In this document: positions 51,786 through 63,100 of the stretch, piece by piece
Layout: every line of letters starts with the position of its first letter
Position numbering within the stretch: the stretch's first letter is position 1
From: Symbiodinium natans
Taxonomy: Eukaryota; Sar; Dinophyceae; Suessiales; Symbiodiniaceae
Reading direction: 5' to 3'
DNA: 64,000 bases
NCBI GenBank assembly: GCA_905221605.1
Contig: CAJNDS010002107.1
Span: 441,922 to 505,921 of the forward strand
Notes under the pieces: generated by a model
What the model saw: only the letters and a program-made list of their open reading frames with translations
The model's database searches: none
What the model was told of the DNA's origin: nothing
Position numbers and translations under genes: made by a program

Positions 51786-51966
51786 AATCGTACATCGTAA
51801 GCCCTAAGACATAAACCCTAAGCCCCAAACCCTGAACCCTAAACCCTAAACCCTAAACCCTCAACCCTAAACCCTAAACCCTAAACCCTAAACCCTAAAT
51901 CCTAAACCCTAAACCCTGGTCCTCGACGATTTGGTTTAGGGTTTAGGGTCGAAGGTTTAGGGTTTA
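51786..51966. repeat. Telomere-like repeats, two arrays in opposite orientation
   Basis: CCCTAAA units with variants (51786-51918) meet TTTAGGG units (51935-51966) across a 16-bp spacer, a convergent arrangement. Confidence 0.9.
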
Positions 51967-52204
51967 GAACTCTGGCCAACAGGGATGGTCTGGGAAGGGA
52001 ATGGATTTGGTTCCGAATCTTCCAAGATCATGGCTTTAAGGGTTCGTGTTGCATGAGCATGGCTTGGCAAGCACGTCGAAGCAAAGGTGTGGGGTCGAAT
52101 CAGTATCAACCAAACAGGGCGCAGAACAGAGACACTATGCAGGCTAGAAGAAAATACACCCTTCATGCCGTAAAGATTGAAAGCGCATTCCGCAAGCCAG
52201 CTCA

Positions 52205-55200
52205 ATGTCAATGTGGTTTCTGCTGCCGCTGTTTGGGTTGCTGACCACGGTGGTGGGCGCCGGCCTGATCTGTGCCACCTCGAGCCTTGCAGAGGAGGCC
52301 CGCGGGAAGTGTAAGCATTGGTGCTCTTCTTGTTGGAGTTTGTAACACAGTTGTCTTTTTGTTGTGATTGCCGCTGTCATTGTCCACTTTCTTCTTCTGA
52401 CATCAAGTGGCCAGGAGGCGTCTCTGCTCCGCGATAAAAACGAAGAGGAAAAGCAAGGGGGCCATGGCTGGCCAGTGGCGGCCACTGGAGTGCTCGCCAC
52501 CTGGCTGCTCAGCATCCCCTTCCTTGGGGTGACGTGGGAGCTCCTGCTCCGCGCACTCCCCGGCCTCCTTCTGGGCATCTGGGTGGTGGTGCACTCCTAC
52601 GGGATCATTCGGATGCCCGACAAGATCATGCTGTTTCCCGTGGCGCTCGTGTGGCTTTGGCTCGCAGCTCTGCCCTTCCTGCACAGCCTGGCCTGGTGGG
52701 CGCTGGTCCTCCAGGCGCCCAAAGTGGGGGGGCCTTCAGGGCTTTCAGGGTTTTCAAGTTTTCAGGGCTTGGGGTTATCGTGAATGCATGGAGAGGGTGG
52801 CGTCACTAGCAAGAGCAAGCCTGTGTCTCGCCGCTTCTGAGTGTCCAGGGATCATGGCTGTGCGCGATCATGCAACGAAATCACACACAAAGATCAGCAT
52901 CAGCTTCTTAGACAATGACAGTAAGACCCAAGCTATGCAGAACTCGCGCGCATGGAATGTTGCCACTTTGTAAAGACAACTGCGCTGACTGTGGCTGCAA
53001 TGACTGCTCCTCTTTCTAATGTTGATATTGACTCTTGCAAAACATGGAATGCGACTCCTGCTACCATTGTTGTTTGGCTATCGTTGCTGTGCATCTGTTG
53101 CTGTGCATCTGTTGCTGTCACGTTGCCATTACAGGAATCAGGCCACCAAGATATTCTAGTGACATTGCTTTAGCATTGCTTGCGTACCAGCTTGGGAGTT
53201 TCCCAACCAGGCCTTCTTCAAGATTCCTAGAACAAGGATTCTCGTGTTTTGGATATGTTCGAATACCCCTATGGTGGGCAATCCCACAAGAACTGGTCAA
53301 ACAGCTTACAGCCAGACTACCCCTATGCACGGGCCCTGCATCCCTGAAACTAACTTCTCTACGGTTGGACGACAAGAGCAAGCAAATAGTTTCACAGTCT
53401 GGTGTCAAGCCAACGCTTCACGAACACTACATTAACAAACCATGAGCTTCACAAGCCCTAAGCCCTAAGCCCTAAGCCCTAAGCCCTAAGCCCTAAGCCC
53501 TGAGCCCTGAGCCCTGAGCCCTGAGCCCTGAGCCCTAAGCCCTAAGCCCTGAGTCCTAAGCCCTAAGCCCTAAGCCCCAAACCCCAAAGCCGATACCGTG
53601 GGAGGTCCCCGGCGCCCTGGCTGCCGCACATGGCTTTCGCCAGGCAGGCAAAGAGATCGTCCAGGAACCTGACGAGGCCTTTTGGGACGGGTTTAGGGTT
53701 TAGGGTTTAGGGTTTAGGGTTTAGGGTTTAGGGTTTAGGGTTTAGGGTTTAGGGTTTAGGGTTTAGGGTTTAGGGTTTAGGGTTCAGCAGCTCCGGATCG
53801 AGCAGATTTACGGCTCGGATATAACACCCACCCACCCAGAGAATCCCATAACATTAAGAAACCAAAAGTATCTTCATACAAAAGTTGGGGTGCCCACGTG
53901 CCTTGCCCACGATTTTTTGTGCCTTGCCCACGAATATTTGTGCCTTTGCCCACGAATTTTTGTGCCTTTGCCCACGAAACCCATTAGGGTTTATATATGT
54001 ATAGAAAGAGAGGTTTAGGGTTTAGGGTTTAGGGTTAGGGTTTCAGGCGGTTGTTTAGGGGATGTTTCAATGGGACAAATGCTGGCGCCATGCACCAGGG
54101 GTACAGCTCTGTGGGTAATACATTGGCCTTCCAGCATGTGTGCTTCGGGTAGCTTCCACTTCGGCTAGTTATAGACTATTATGCAAACACACTATTACAC
54201 AGATAGTTATTTTGAAACGGTATGCATATATATATATATATATATATACATATGAGGACCAGCTGCAAGGTATGAGACAGAAGTTCTTGTGAAAGTTGGC
54301 AGAAGACACTTTTCTGTTTGTAGTTAATTCTGTGCAAGTGTGTCGGTTTTCTCGGTTCTTCCGACTATCATCGTCGCAGAGTCACACTTCTTCGTGTCCT
54401 CATATATCTGCGTTGATTGGCTAACCATGCCCTCCTCAGCGCTGGTTTGCCACTGTCATCTCCACAGCACCTTCATTCGTCTTTACTTCGATTTGCATTC
54501 CCATGATGTGATATGTCCAGCTTTCAGTCTCCCTTGCTTCGGCTTGGGATGTTCCCCCTTTATACTAACAGCCCTTAAGAAATAGGGAATACCGTACTCC
54601 TGTTATAGCCCCCTACTAGGGACTGTTAGTATAAAAGGGGGAACAGCCCAAGCTACGGAAGTCACCCTTGGGCACCTCGAGGAGACTTGGCGTCAGCCAG
54701 CTCGGGCTCGCCAGAACCGGCAGGCAGGTCCAGCATGGAGAGAGCGGTGCGAATCGTATTAGGTGTTCCGCGAATCCGCTGTGCTTCTTTAGTGTTTGGG
54801 AACTCTGAGAGCTTTGTCAGCATTTGCTGTGACAGGATGCGCAGTACTGGCTCGTGGGTGCCATGGTCTCGACCTTTCTGTCGGGCCTTGCGGCTTTTCC
54901 GAGCCACTGGCCGGCAGCCCTCTTTGGCGTGCCCTTGCTTGGTGCGGTTACGGGCATGTCCGGTGCAGACTCTCCTGTGCGAACCGTGCCGCTGAGCCAG
55001 GTGTTGTGCAACTTTTCATTTTTTCAAGCACGGGCACAAGTGCAAGACCGTAAACACAGAGCTTACAAATTAAGTTCATCTTGGCGCAGAAACTCCGAAT
55101 CACCCCCTTAATCCGAAACCCCATCATTGTCAGAGTCTCTGTTCTTCTCCATTCCAGCTAGTTCCTGCAGCTAGTTCGGTCTCGGGAACTTGGAGAAGCA

Positions 55201-58200
55201 ATGGCAGCAGACATGCAAACTTGCAGTGAAGTGTTCTACTGCTGTTTGTGCATGTTGCTTGGTGTGAGCCCGGAATCTTTCCACACAAACATGGGGCTGG
55301 TGGGGGGTGGGGTGTGTGGCGCTCACGCTTAATCATTTCCTTCAGTAACTGGTTGCTGAGGCAAGAATGAATCTAAGGCTGTGGTCTGCAAACTGGGTGC
55401 TCTGGTAACGGATCATAAGAGACTCATCGCTGAAAAGTCGTTGGCAGATAAGATTGAACGTCGTCTTCCACGCGAGAGATTCATTCGAACTCTGGTGATT
55501 CTGTTGCACCAATCTCCACTGTAGGGCAATGTTCACCAGCACTCGCGGACAATAGCGTTATTTACTACTGGTGGATCTCGATGGGGATTTCGGGAATTTC
55601 ATCTCTTGAAGGGATTTGAAGGGATGTGTGGTAGCGCACAGGGCGAAAATCCGAAAATCAGTTACCCGTCCGTTTTCGCAAAAAATCGAAAAATCGGAAA
55701 CTCGAAAATGCGAGAAGCTCGAAGTTCTCGTTTTTGTTTTTTTTCGTGTCCGTGCGCAAAGCACAAGTTCGACAATTTTGTAATTATCGTTTTTTTTTCG
55801 TGTCCCCGCGCCAAGCACAAACATTGAGAATTCGAAACGTTCGCAATTTTCGCGTTGGCGCGCGCCAAGGGACAGCACGTAAATTCTGGAGCCGCGTTTC
55901 GCTGACACATTAGGCGGGTGAGAAGGGGACGAGGGCACCAACATATGCAAAAACCTGTCGGTTTGGTACAAGCCTTAATCGCCCCTAAAGCGGATCGCAA
56001 GGAATTCCATAGAGGCCATGAGAGGACTAGACGAACTCTTGGAGCCTGAGAGTTTGTCTCCAGATATGGTATGTGTCTGGTGTGTAGTAGTTTCTCTTGG
56101 TAGAGTGCATACAGTTTCTTCATAGTATCATGTACATATGGTGATATATGGTGTGCATGTATGTATATATATATATATGTATGTTTCTATATGTGTGCCA
56201 AGGGTCGAGGTCCTCGCCAGAGTGGCTGGCTTGGCCTTTCTCTCCGGGCTGCCGGTGCTGTGCGCCACAGGCTGCTGGTGGCTTTTCCTGCTTCTGGAGG
56301 TGAGAGCGGGCCCCAATTTTAATCGCTACGCGGCCCGCCTCGGCCGGGGCCTCCCGAGCAGCGAGGTGATGTTTCGACACATGTCTCTAGAACAGGATTA
56401 GGGATTCCCCCACGTTTTGAACCAGCAGCTGCAGAGGCGTGGCCCTTGGGTCAAGCCCAAATCCCCAAAAAAGTGGATTGGAGGGCGCGGCCTGCTTTGT
56501 GCCACCCATACACCTCCGGCCCAAAGCCTCGGCCTCTTCCTCTCGGCCTCGGCCTCGGCGGCTTTTTTTGGGGGGGGGTTCCTATCATCAGGCTTTCAGT
56601 TACGACAGGGAATGTTAGGGGTACCCCTATTTCGGGAAATACCTTCATTGTGGGAAGATGACCAGGGTTTTATTCAGGGCCCTACAGAGCACCAATATCT
56701 CAGGAGCTCATAGAATCAGAGGTTCTGACTCTTGGTTCAGCGCCTCAGGTTTTTCCCTTGGCATTAGCAGAGGTGGTCATCCAGAGCATGACGCAGGCCA
56801 CGCTTTCGGCTCATGTGCCCAACACGCGAGCTGTCCTGATGACCTGAAGCCCGTCCTAGACCCTAAACCTTAAACTTCAGAACCCAATACTCTATACCCC
56901 AATTTTCCCCCCCCCCCTTCTTAAGTTCGGCAGGACAACCGAAGTCGAGACTCGGCTGGGACCACGGCCCTGATTTTCTGCTTCTGCCTGGTGCTGTTCG
57001 GGCTTCCGGTGTGGGCGTTGTCCGTCGCAGGGGGCTGGGCCGCATGGACCTGCTCTCACTGGCCAACTGTCTGCCAGACCTGGCCTTGGCCCCTACTGCG
57101 GCTTTTCTTCATGGTTTAGTAGGGTTTAGGGGTGCCTCCTACATCCACGTTTTTGGCCGCCCATGTTTCTTTTTTTTGTCAAGGGGAATGCCCTCTAGAA
57201 ACGCGAGGCTGCTGCCGCTGGCGCTTGCCAGCATCTACGTGGCCACCGAGCTCATCCCGCTTCCGGGAAGGCCTTCCTTGACATCGCTGGACCTCGGAGC
57301 GAGGCTGTTGCTTTTGGTCATGGTCGGGGCAACCCCGGTGGTCTTGTACATCAACGTCGAGAGCTGCTTCTCCTGGGTGGTGATGCCCGATCTCAACCCG
57401 GAAGTCTACGCCGAGAGCATTTCCAACCACGGGGCACGGGGTGTGAAGTGGCTCAGCATGCCCGAGCCCCTGTGGCCCAATGCAACCGAGATGGAGCACT
57501 CAGGAGCCTCCCGAGCTGACTTTTGGCTCAGCTTCATGGCGTTGAAGTACTTCGGTGCCCTCCTGGTGTCGGTGCTGCTGCTGCGCATTGGATGGCCCTC
57601 CCAAGGAGGGTACAGATCCCTCTCACTCGAACCCGACGTGGAGGGCGCAGAGGCCCAAGAGTCGCAGGAGGCCCGTCTCCCAATACTGGGACCACTGGGA
57701 TACCTATTTTTTTGGGGGGAGGGCTTTTGCAATACGCGTTGCGCTGACTGCTCCCCCGATTTTTTTGCAACTGAAACCCTGAACCCTAGATCCCCGATTG
57801 TTAGCCAGGTGTCGATGTCCTCAATGTCGGACCGCTCGCGCGATCTTCTCATGGTGGTGCTCGTGCCGTGCTGGCTCGCGGTGTGCACCAAGCTCACCCT
57901 CTCGGCGGCCCGAGGCTGGCGTCAGAGGGCTTGGGGGGGTTGGGGGTATCCCTAGACCCTAAGCCCTAAACCCTAAACCCCTATATTCAGGTTAGGGGTT
58001 TAGGGGTTAGGGTTTGCTACTGAAAGTGTCCTGTTCGGATGCGAAATCTAGCAGAGGCGGGCAGCTCAATGCAGACAGCGGCCTGGCGTGGGAGGGCTAC
58101 GACCTCCTCTTCTCCTTGGGTCTCACCTTCTTTCTCCTACAGTCGCTGGTTCTGCGCGCGATGAGCCTGGCTTGCTACAGCCCGGATGATGTGGCCGTTG

Positions 58201-58226
58201 CTTCCATTAGCCACTTGTTCGGATAG
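52205..58226 (+). CDS. Predicted multi-exon gene, multipass membrane protein of unknown family
   Basis: Exons best supported: 52205-52308 (MSMWFLLPLFGLL, signal-anchor-like), 52408-52723 (two to three hydrophobic helices), 53590-53690, 53781 to about 53867, 54836-55000 (hydrophobic, YWLVGAMVSTFLSG), 56210-56365, 56934 to about 57113, 57184-57955 (several helices) and 58027-58226 (ends SISHLFG, stop TAG). Phase-consistent GT-AG introns: 52309-52407, 52724-53589, 53691-53780, 55001-56209 and 56366-56933. Borders near 53867-54836, 57113-57184, 57675-57790 and 57955-58027 are unresolved. Several introns contain or end in telomere-like repeats; 53691-53780 is made of nothing else. No motif identifies a function; the hydrophobic profile suggests a membrane protein of ten or more helices. 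The product could be two adjacent genes. Confidence 0.5.
53454..53589 (+). repeat. Telomere-like variants CCCTAAG/CCCTGAG
   Basis: About 18 units, one block with A and one with G at position 5, ending CCCCAAACCCCAAAG at the proposed acceptor of the next exon. Confidence 0.9.
53691..53783 (+). repeat. Perfect TTTAGGG array that forms a 90-nt intron
   Basis: About 13 uninterrupted units. Taken as intron 53691-53780 it begins GTTTAGGG and ends GGGTTTAG, and removing it keeps the reading frame between FWD and QQLRIEQIYG. Confidence 0.95.
53889..53985. repeat. Four tandem GTGCCTTTGCCCACGAATTTTT units
   Basis: Roughly 22-bp units with small changes; the CCCACGA core is constant. Located in an intron of the membrane-protein gene. 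Confidence 0.8.
54012..54048 (+). repeat. Short TTTAGGG array
   Basis: Four to five units with one base missing in one unit. Confidence 0.85.
54088..54250 (+). mobile_element. Possible tRNA-derived SINE or tRNA pseudogene
   Basis: TACAGCTCTGTGGGTAAT resembles a Pol III A box. It is followed by CATTGGCCTTCCA, which looks like the anticodon arm of tRNA-Gly(UCC), and by CTTCGGGTAGCTTCCAC, a poor B box/T-arm. Arms do not pair well enough for a working tRNA. An AT-rich tail with (AT)11 at 54229-54250 follows, as in a SINE. Confidence 0.3.
54537..54660. mobile_element. MITE-like hairpin element with 35-bp terminal inverted repeats
   Basis: The left arm GCTTGGGATGTTCCCCCTTT...ATACTAACAG (54537-54572) is the inverted partner of CTGTTAGTATAAAAGGGGGA... 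(54624-54660), with one 1-bp indel and few mismatches. A 51-bp middle separates them. No transposase. Confidence 0.7.
57955..58018. repeat. Telomere-like repeats in both orientations
   Basis: CCCTAAG/CCCTAAA units, a short spacer, then TTAGGGG units, within the last proposed intron of the membrane-protein gene. Confidence 0.85.
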
Positions 58227-58758
58227 TTTCGATTTATGGTCCTTGATGGTGCTGTTAGTGCGTTTGTAGTACCTTGATAGAACGAATTATCACTTAGTTT
58301 GCAAGGTCTGTTCCCATTCTTGGGAGATGCCTTCGACACGCTCAAAGATTCTATGTTGGCTTCAGTGGCGATTTACTCGAATGCCGAGTGGGTTCGTTGG
58401 CTAGGCGGGAAGGAAAGAGAGGAGAGAGCAAACCTTTAGAGTCTTTCAATGAAATGCTTTGAACCACCCCCCCCCTCCCATGAAGCCTCGTGTGAACCCC
58501 TTTTGCTTTTTACTCAACCGCAAAGAAACATACAGAGGTGAGCCTTCACGTGCAGGGCTCGGGGATCGATGAGGGGATCCATGACTCCTCAAGCCAATCG
58601 CATGCAACTGCCTCCCACCTTGCACCTCACACACATCTTTCTTTTCTGCAGCTTGTTTGGCTTCCTTCGACTGTCATGTGGAAAACCTTGCCTAAGCCTT
58701 GTCATGGCTTCCGAGCTTCTGACAGTAGTGGCAGGAGCAATACTTCCAGAGCAATTGT
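58227..58758. other. No feature recognised
   Basis: Downstream of the membrane-protein stop; only short motif-free frames. Confidence 0.4.
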
Positions 58759-59187
58759 ATGTCTGAGTTAAGCATAGCTCGAGATGAAGCCGCACAGCTC
58801 CTTGAGGATCTCGTGACAGCCTGCATGCTTCCCAAACTGCCGAGCCAGCACAGCTCGGCCCCACTTCGCTGCAGCGGACAAAAGCTCACAAGCTGCCTTT
58901 CATGTCGCGCGCAAGGGCACGAGCTGAGAGGCGCACCTCGCATCAGCACACTCGTTCAGTCGGCGCCGGAGTTCCGAATCCAAACCGGAAGGAAGCCTGC
59001 CAGCCCACCTTTATCCCATGAGATGGTACCCACGTTGCCACAGAGTCGGGATGCCAACGAAGAGAAACCTGAAACCAAAACTCTGGGTGAGGTGAGGTCT
59101 GTGCCAAGAAGCACGCCGGCTGCCACGCAAAAGTCGAGCAACCAACGCTTCGTAGTCCATATGTTGATCCTGAACCTGTCGTACTAA
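58759..59187 (+). CDS. Hypothetical ORF, 142 codons
   Basis: Begins MSELSIARDEAAQLLEDL, polar with several Cys (CSGQKLTSCLSCRA). No family recognised and no splice context found. It may be a real exon or chance. Confidence 0.25.
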   Translation: MSELSIARDEAAQLLEDLVTACMLPKLPSQHSSAPLRCSGQKLTSCLSCRAQGHELRGAPRISTLVQSAPEFRIQTGRKPASPPLSHEMVPTLPQSRDANEEKPETKTLGEVRSVPRSTPAATQKSSNQRFVVHMLILNLSY

Positions 59188-59204
59188 GAAATGACATCTT
59201 GCCC

Positions 59205-59470
59205 ACCAGACTCTCATTTCTTGGTGGGCAATTGCTATTGCGGGCAATGCAAAAACCCCTTGTCCTGACACTTGCACACTAGCAAATAGCAGTTGCCCAC
59301 CTAGAAATTTACAATTTGAGCACCAGATTGTCATATCTTGGTGGGCGATTGTTGATTTTCGTTGGGCAATTGTCAATTCCTGGTGGGCAATGCAAAAACC
59401 CTTTGCGCACCAATTTTTGCCATTTGCACATCAAAACATATGTCATTTCTTGGTGGCAATTGTCATTTTC
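59205..59470. repeat. Interspersed TTTCTTGGTGGGCAATTG units in both orientations
   Basis: GGTGGGCAA occurs near 59222, 59341, 59382 and a variant at 59450, with inverted TTGCCCACC near 59194 and 59292; GGGCAATGCAAAAACCC occurs twice. Looks like a decayed tandem or fold-back repeat. Confidence 0.6.
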
Positions 59471-59479
59471 TGGCATCGG

Positions 59480-59802
59480 GGTTAGGGCCCTGGGTTTGGG
59501 GCTGGGGTTTGGGGCATAGGGTTAGGAGCTCAGGGTGTAGGGTTTTGGGGCATCGGGAAAATTCTTTGCTTTTCCAGCGCTTGACAAGCTGCGTGACGAG
59601 TGGCTGCTTGGACTTGAGATGCTGAACCCTAAGCCCCTAAGCCCATAAGCCCCTAAGCCCCTAAACCCTAACCCCTAAACCCTAAACCTTAAACCCTAAA
59701 CCCTAAACCCTAAACCCTAAACCTACACCCTAAACCCTAAACCCCAAACCGTAAACCCTAAACCCTAAAACCCCTAAAACCCTAAAACCCTCAAGCCCTA
59801 AC
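59480..59802. repeat. Telomere-like arrays (degenerate GGGTTTGG, then CCCTAAA)
   Basis: 59480-59545 is degenerate G-strand type; 59622-59802 holds about 22 CCCTAAA-type units with CCCCTAA variants, ending AACCGCGAAAG at a possible splice acceptor. Confidence 0.9.
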
Positions 59803-59810
59803 CGCGAAAG

Positions 59811-59914
59811 CCCTGGAGGCTGCCTGGCCATGGTCTACCTCTGGGCGTTGCACCTCCTGGCCCTCCTCCCCGTGAAATCCCAGAGGCCGGGGCTGGGCGA
59901 TTGTTGCAGTGCAG
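59811..59914 (+). CDS. Possible exon with hydrophobic N-terminus
   Basis: Reads GGCLAMVYLWALHLLALLPV, signal-like, between a telomere-like array with an AAAG acceptor and a GTCCTT donor. Its phase does not match the exon at 60102, so linkage to the LRR gene is unproven. Confidence 0.3.
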
Positions 59915-59934
59915 GTCCTTGTAGTTGCAATCTT

Positions 59935-60085
59935 ACATATCGTATGTGTCGTGTGTAGATCAGAAATGTCTTATGTAAACTTATGTGCCTTGCATATCAT
60001 TATGTGTCATATGTATTTTGCATGTCTTAAATGTCTTATATGTCTTATCTGTCTTATCTGTCTTATATATCTTATACATCTCATG
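59935..60085. repeat. TGTCTTATA/TCTTATCTG simple repeat
   Basis: About 15 imperfect 10-mers (ATGTCTTATG-like). The 38 residues read through it (MPCISLCVICILHVL...) are a false N-terminus of the following ORF. Confidence 0.85.
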
Positions 60086-60101
60086 TAGAACTACACAACA
60101 G

Positions 60102-63100
60102 AAGATCAGGCTGGAGCTGTCTCGGAGCTACCTGGCCCTCTTCTTCCTGAACCCGAAGCAGCAAGGAGTCGTCGCCAGCGGCCTGGGGCAGAAGATTCTG
60201 CGGATGCTCTACAAGCAAACACATCCGGGCAGGCAACTGGCCATAGCTGCGGAGGATGTGCCACAAGCAATCCTGGCCTCTGCCATTTCCTTTGAGGAGG
60301 GCCTGAAGCCCTTCACGCTTACGGTGAACTTGCTGATTCCGGCCGTTCGGCTGCTAGGCGCTTGGCGCTTCCACGACTCGATTGCCTGGGAAGTGCGGGG
60401 TTGGTTGCTGCAGGAGGCCCTGAAGGCCGCTGCTGCCGGGCGCGTGTCGCTGTGCGACGAGTACGCAAAGGCGCTGTGCCGATTGCAAGTCTGTGCTAAG
60501 CAGGACCTCTGGCAAGAATTGGGGCAGGAACAGCAAGCTGCGGCCAGGCGGTACGTCCAAAAGGAAGCAAAGCTGCAGAAGGTGCGCGGCCCTTTGCACG
60601 AGTGGGTGCGGCTTCAACTTGAGACGGAGGGCGAGGGCAGCGAGATGGACACGCTGCACCTGAATTTCACAGCATCGCCATTGATGAAGCTTGCTCATGG
60701 CTTCCCATCGCTGGCCGCACGCTGCCGCAACCGCTCGAAGGTGTTCCTTTCTTTGTGGGGCGCCAGCTTTGCGCAAGGCGGCCGCGAACTTTGTTCTCTT
60801 GGTGAGTTGAAGCGATGCCGGGAGCTCAAAGTCAGCCTCGAGCAGTGTGTTTTGGACGCACAAGGCCACGAGGCACTGTGCCAGGGCCTGGGCCGCCTGG
60901 AGCAGCTCGAGCAGCTCGACCTGGGCCTGTTGCAAAACAAGATCGGGCCCAAGGTCTGCAAGGCCTTGGGCCAGTCGCTCGGAGAATTGACAAAGCTGCG
61001 CCAGTTGGCGCTGGAATTGGCTAATAACGAGATTGGAGACGAGGGCTGTGGGGCCCTGGGCCTCGGTTTGGGTCAGCTGACCTGCCTCGACGTTCTTGTC
61101 CTGAAGTTGTCCGGCACCGGCATAGGCGGCACCGGCATAGGCGGCAGAACCGGGGAAAGCTGCGAAGGCTGCGAAGGCTGTGTCCAGCTGGGCGAGGGCC
61201 TTGGAATGCTCAGGAATCTCAGCACGCTGAGGCTCAATGTGAATTACAACAATATCGACGGCAGAGGGATGAGTGCGTTGGTCCGGAATCTGAACCGCCT
61301 GAGGAACTTGGCTGACTTGGACATGAGCCTGCGTGGCCTGGCAATCGGCTCGGAAGGCTTTGAGGCTTTGAGCCGTTCGATGGAGACCCTGACTCTGAGC
61401 AAGCTCCGGCTGGACACGACAAACAGCGACCTTGGTCCGGAAGAATGTCGGGCCTTGGGCCAGGGCCTTCAAGGCCTTGCGAGGCACCTCCGGGAGCTGG
61501 ATCTCCAGGTTGCTGTTTGTGTAGGTGTGACCAAAGCCGAAGCCTCCGAAGCACCCGAAGCCCTTCGCCTCCATGCAGAGGGCTGCAGGGCCTTGGGCAG
61601 CGGCCTGGGTCAGCTCAGTGAGCTTACTGCTCTCAACCTGGGCATGAGCTTCAAGCAAGATGGAGAAAGCCGTCATCACTCGTTTGCCCTGGGGCAGATC
61701 GAAAGCGAGTGCTTTAAGGCTGCAAGCCACGGCGTCCAGAATCTCAGGAACTTGAGGAAGCTGATTCTCGACTTGCACGACTGTGACTTCGGTGCCGAGG
61801 CATGCGGGGCTTTGAGCCACACCCTGGTCCAGCTCCATCACCTCAGCGAGCTTGAGCTCTACTTGAAAGTCACGCTGAAGCCCGTCCTCGACTGGACGTC
61901 CAGCAGCGTCGCAGTGAAGCTTGATGCAGACTGCTGCAGTGCCTTGGGCAGCGGCTTGTGTCAGCTAAACCTCACCGTCCTCAAGCTGGCTGTGCACTTT
62001 GACGCGTTGACGCCGGACGTGCCGGAGCCGGGCGAGTTGAGTGACGAGCAGAGGGACAAGCTGCAACAGGAGATCCTAGCGTATCAGCTTCCACTACTTA
62101 TTTTTTCTTAATGTCTTTTTGCTCTTCCGATTTTTCATACGGATCAGCTGCGACCATCAGCAGGAGCTCTTCAACAAACTCAGCTCAGAGAGCTTGGCTG
62201 CAGTGGGCAACTTGGCCCTGCTTCGTAGCATGGACCGGCTGAGCCCGGAGCTCAGCTCCCTCACCCTGCAGGTGGCAGGGCCGGATACCGAGGTATTAAA
62301 GGCCCTATGCCAGATGCTGGGCCAGCTGCGCGAGCTCCGAGACCTTTTCTTGGGCTTGTGGCAGCACGTGGCGGACCCTGAGGGATGGCAGGCCCTGAGT
62401 CGAACCTTGGGCGACTTGGCCAACCTCCAGAAGCTGAGCGCCGCGTTTGTGGGAGGAGGCAGGCAGGGCATACAATGCAAGGGGGACGAAATCTGCGAGG
62501 CCCTCTGTCTCCATCTGGCCCAGTGGCGCCTGGAAGTGCTCGAGCTCGACCTGAGCAGTTGCGACATTGGGGACGACGGCTGCAAAACTCTCGCTGCCCT
62601 GACCCAGCTACCCAACCTGAAGGACCTCCTGGGTCCTTGCATGTCATGATACTGAAATATCAAGAGGGATAGTGATGAAAGAGCTGGTGGTATAAAGAGT
62701 AGCCATAGTAGTGACAGTAGCAGTCATCCAAGTGGAGTCGTGATGCTCACGGCACTTATTTTCCACGAGTCTTTCAATGCACAGCATAGAGAACTCCACT
62801 ACCTCCAAACAGGGCACGCTAGAGAACGAGCCCAAGCCCCCACCCCAACGTCAGACCCCAAGCCATCCCAAGCCAAGCTGTCAAGATGAGCATGAACCTG
62901 AAAGCCCGAGCCCGGAACCCCTGAATATAAGAAGGTCTCGCAGGGAAGTGTGGGTAACAAGACGCCTCCAAAGCTCAGATAGAAGAGGCACTGTCCAGCC
63001 GAAATGGTCTTAAACTCCAAGGCGCCCAAAACCAAAAAAACGGTGCAAAAAGGGAACAACCCTGCCCCCCCCCCCTCCACCCAAGCCCAAGAAAAAAACG

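Noticed and set aside
53454-53783. True chromosome end
   Set aside because: Arrays are short, occur in both orientations at many places and have unique sequence on both sides.
54088-54165. Functional tRNA gene
   Set aside because: Acceptor and T arms do not pair; only parts match tRNA-Gly.
57516-57535. CTTTTGGCTCAGC as a spliced-leader remnant
   Set aside because: Match stops after 10 nt and the sequence lies in a coding exon.
59985-60101. N-terminal signal peptide of the LRR protein
   Set aside because: The hydrophobic stretch is read through the TCTTATATG simple repeat, before a splice acceptor.
60354-61841. 495-codon minus-strand ORF
   Set aside because: Antisense shadow of the LRR gene; its regular QAL/LAQ pattern mirrors the LRR periodicity.
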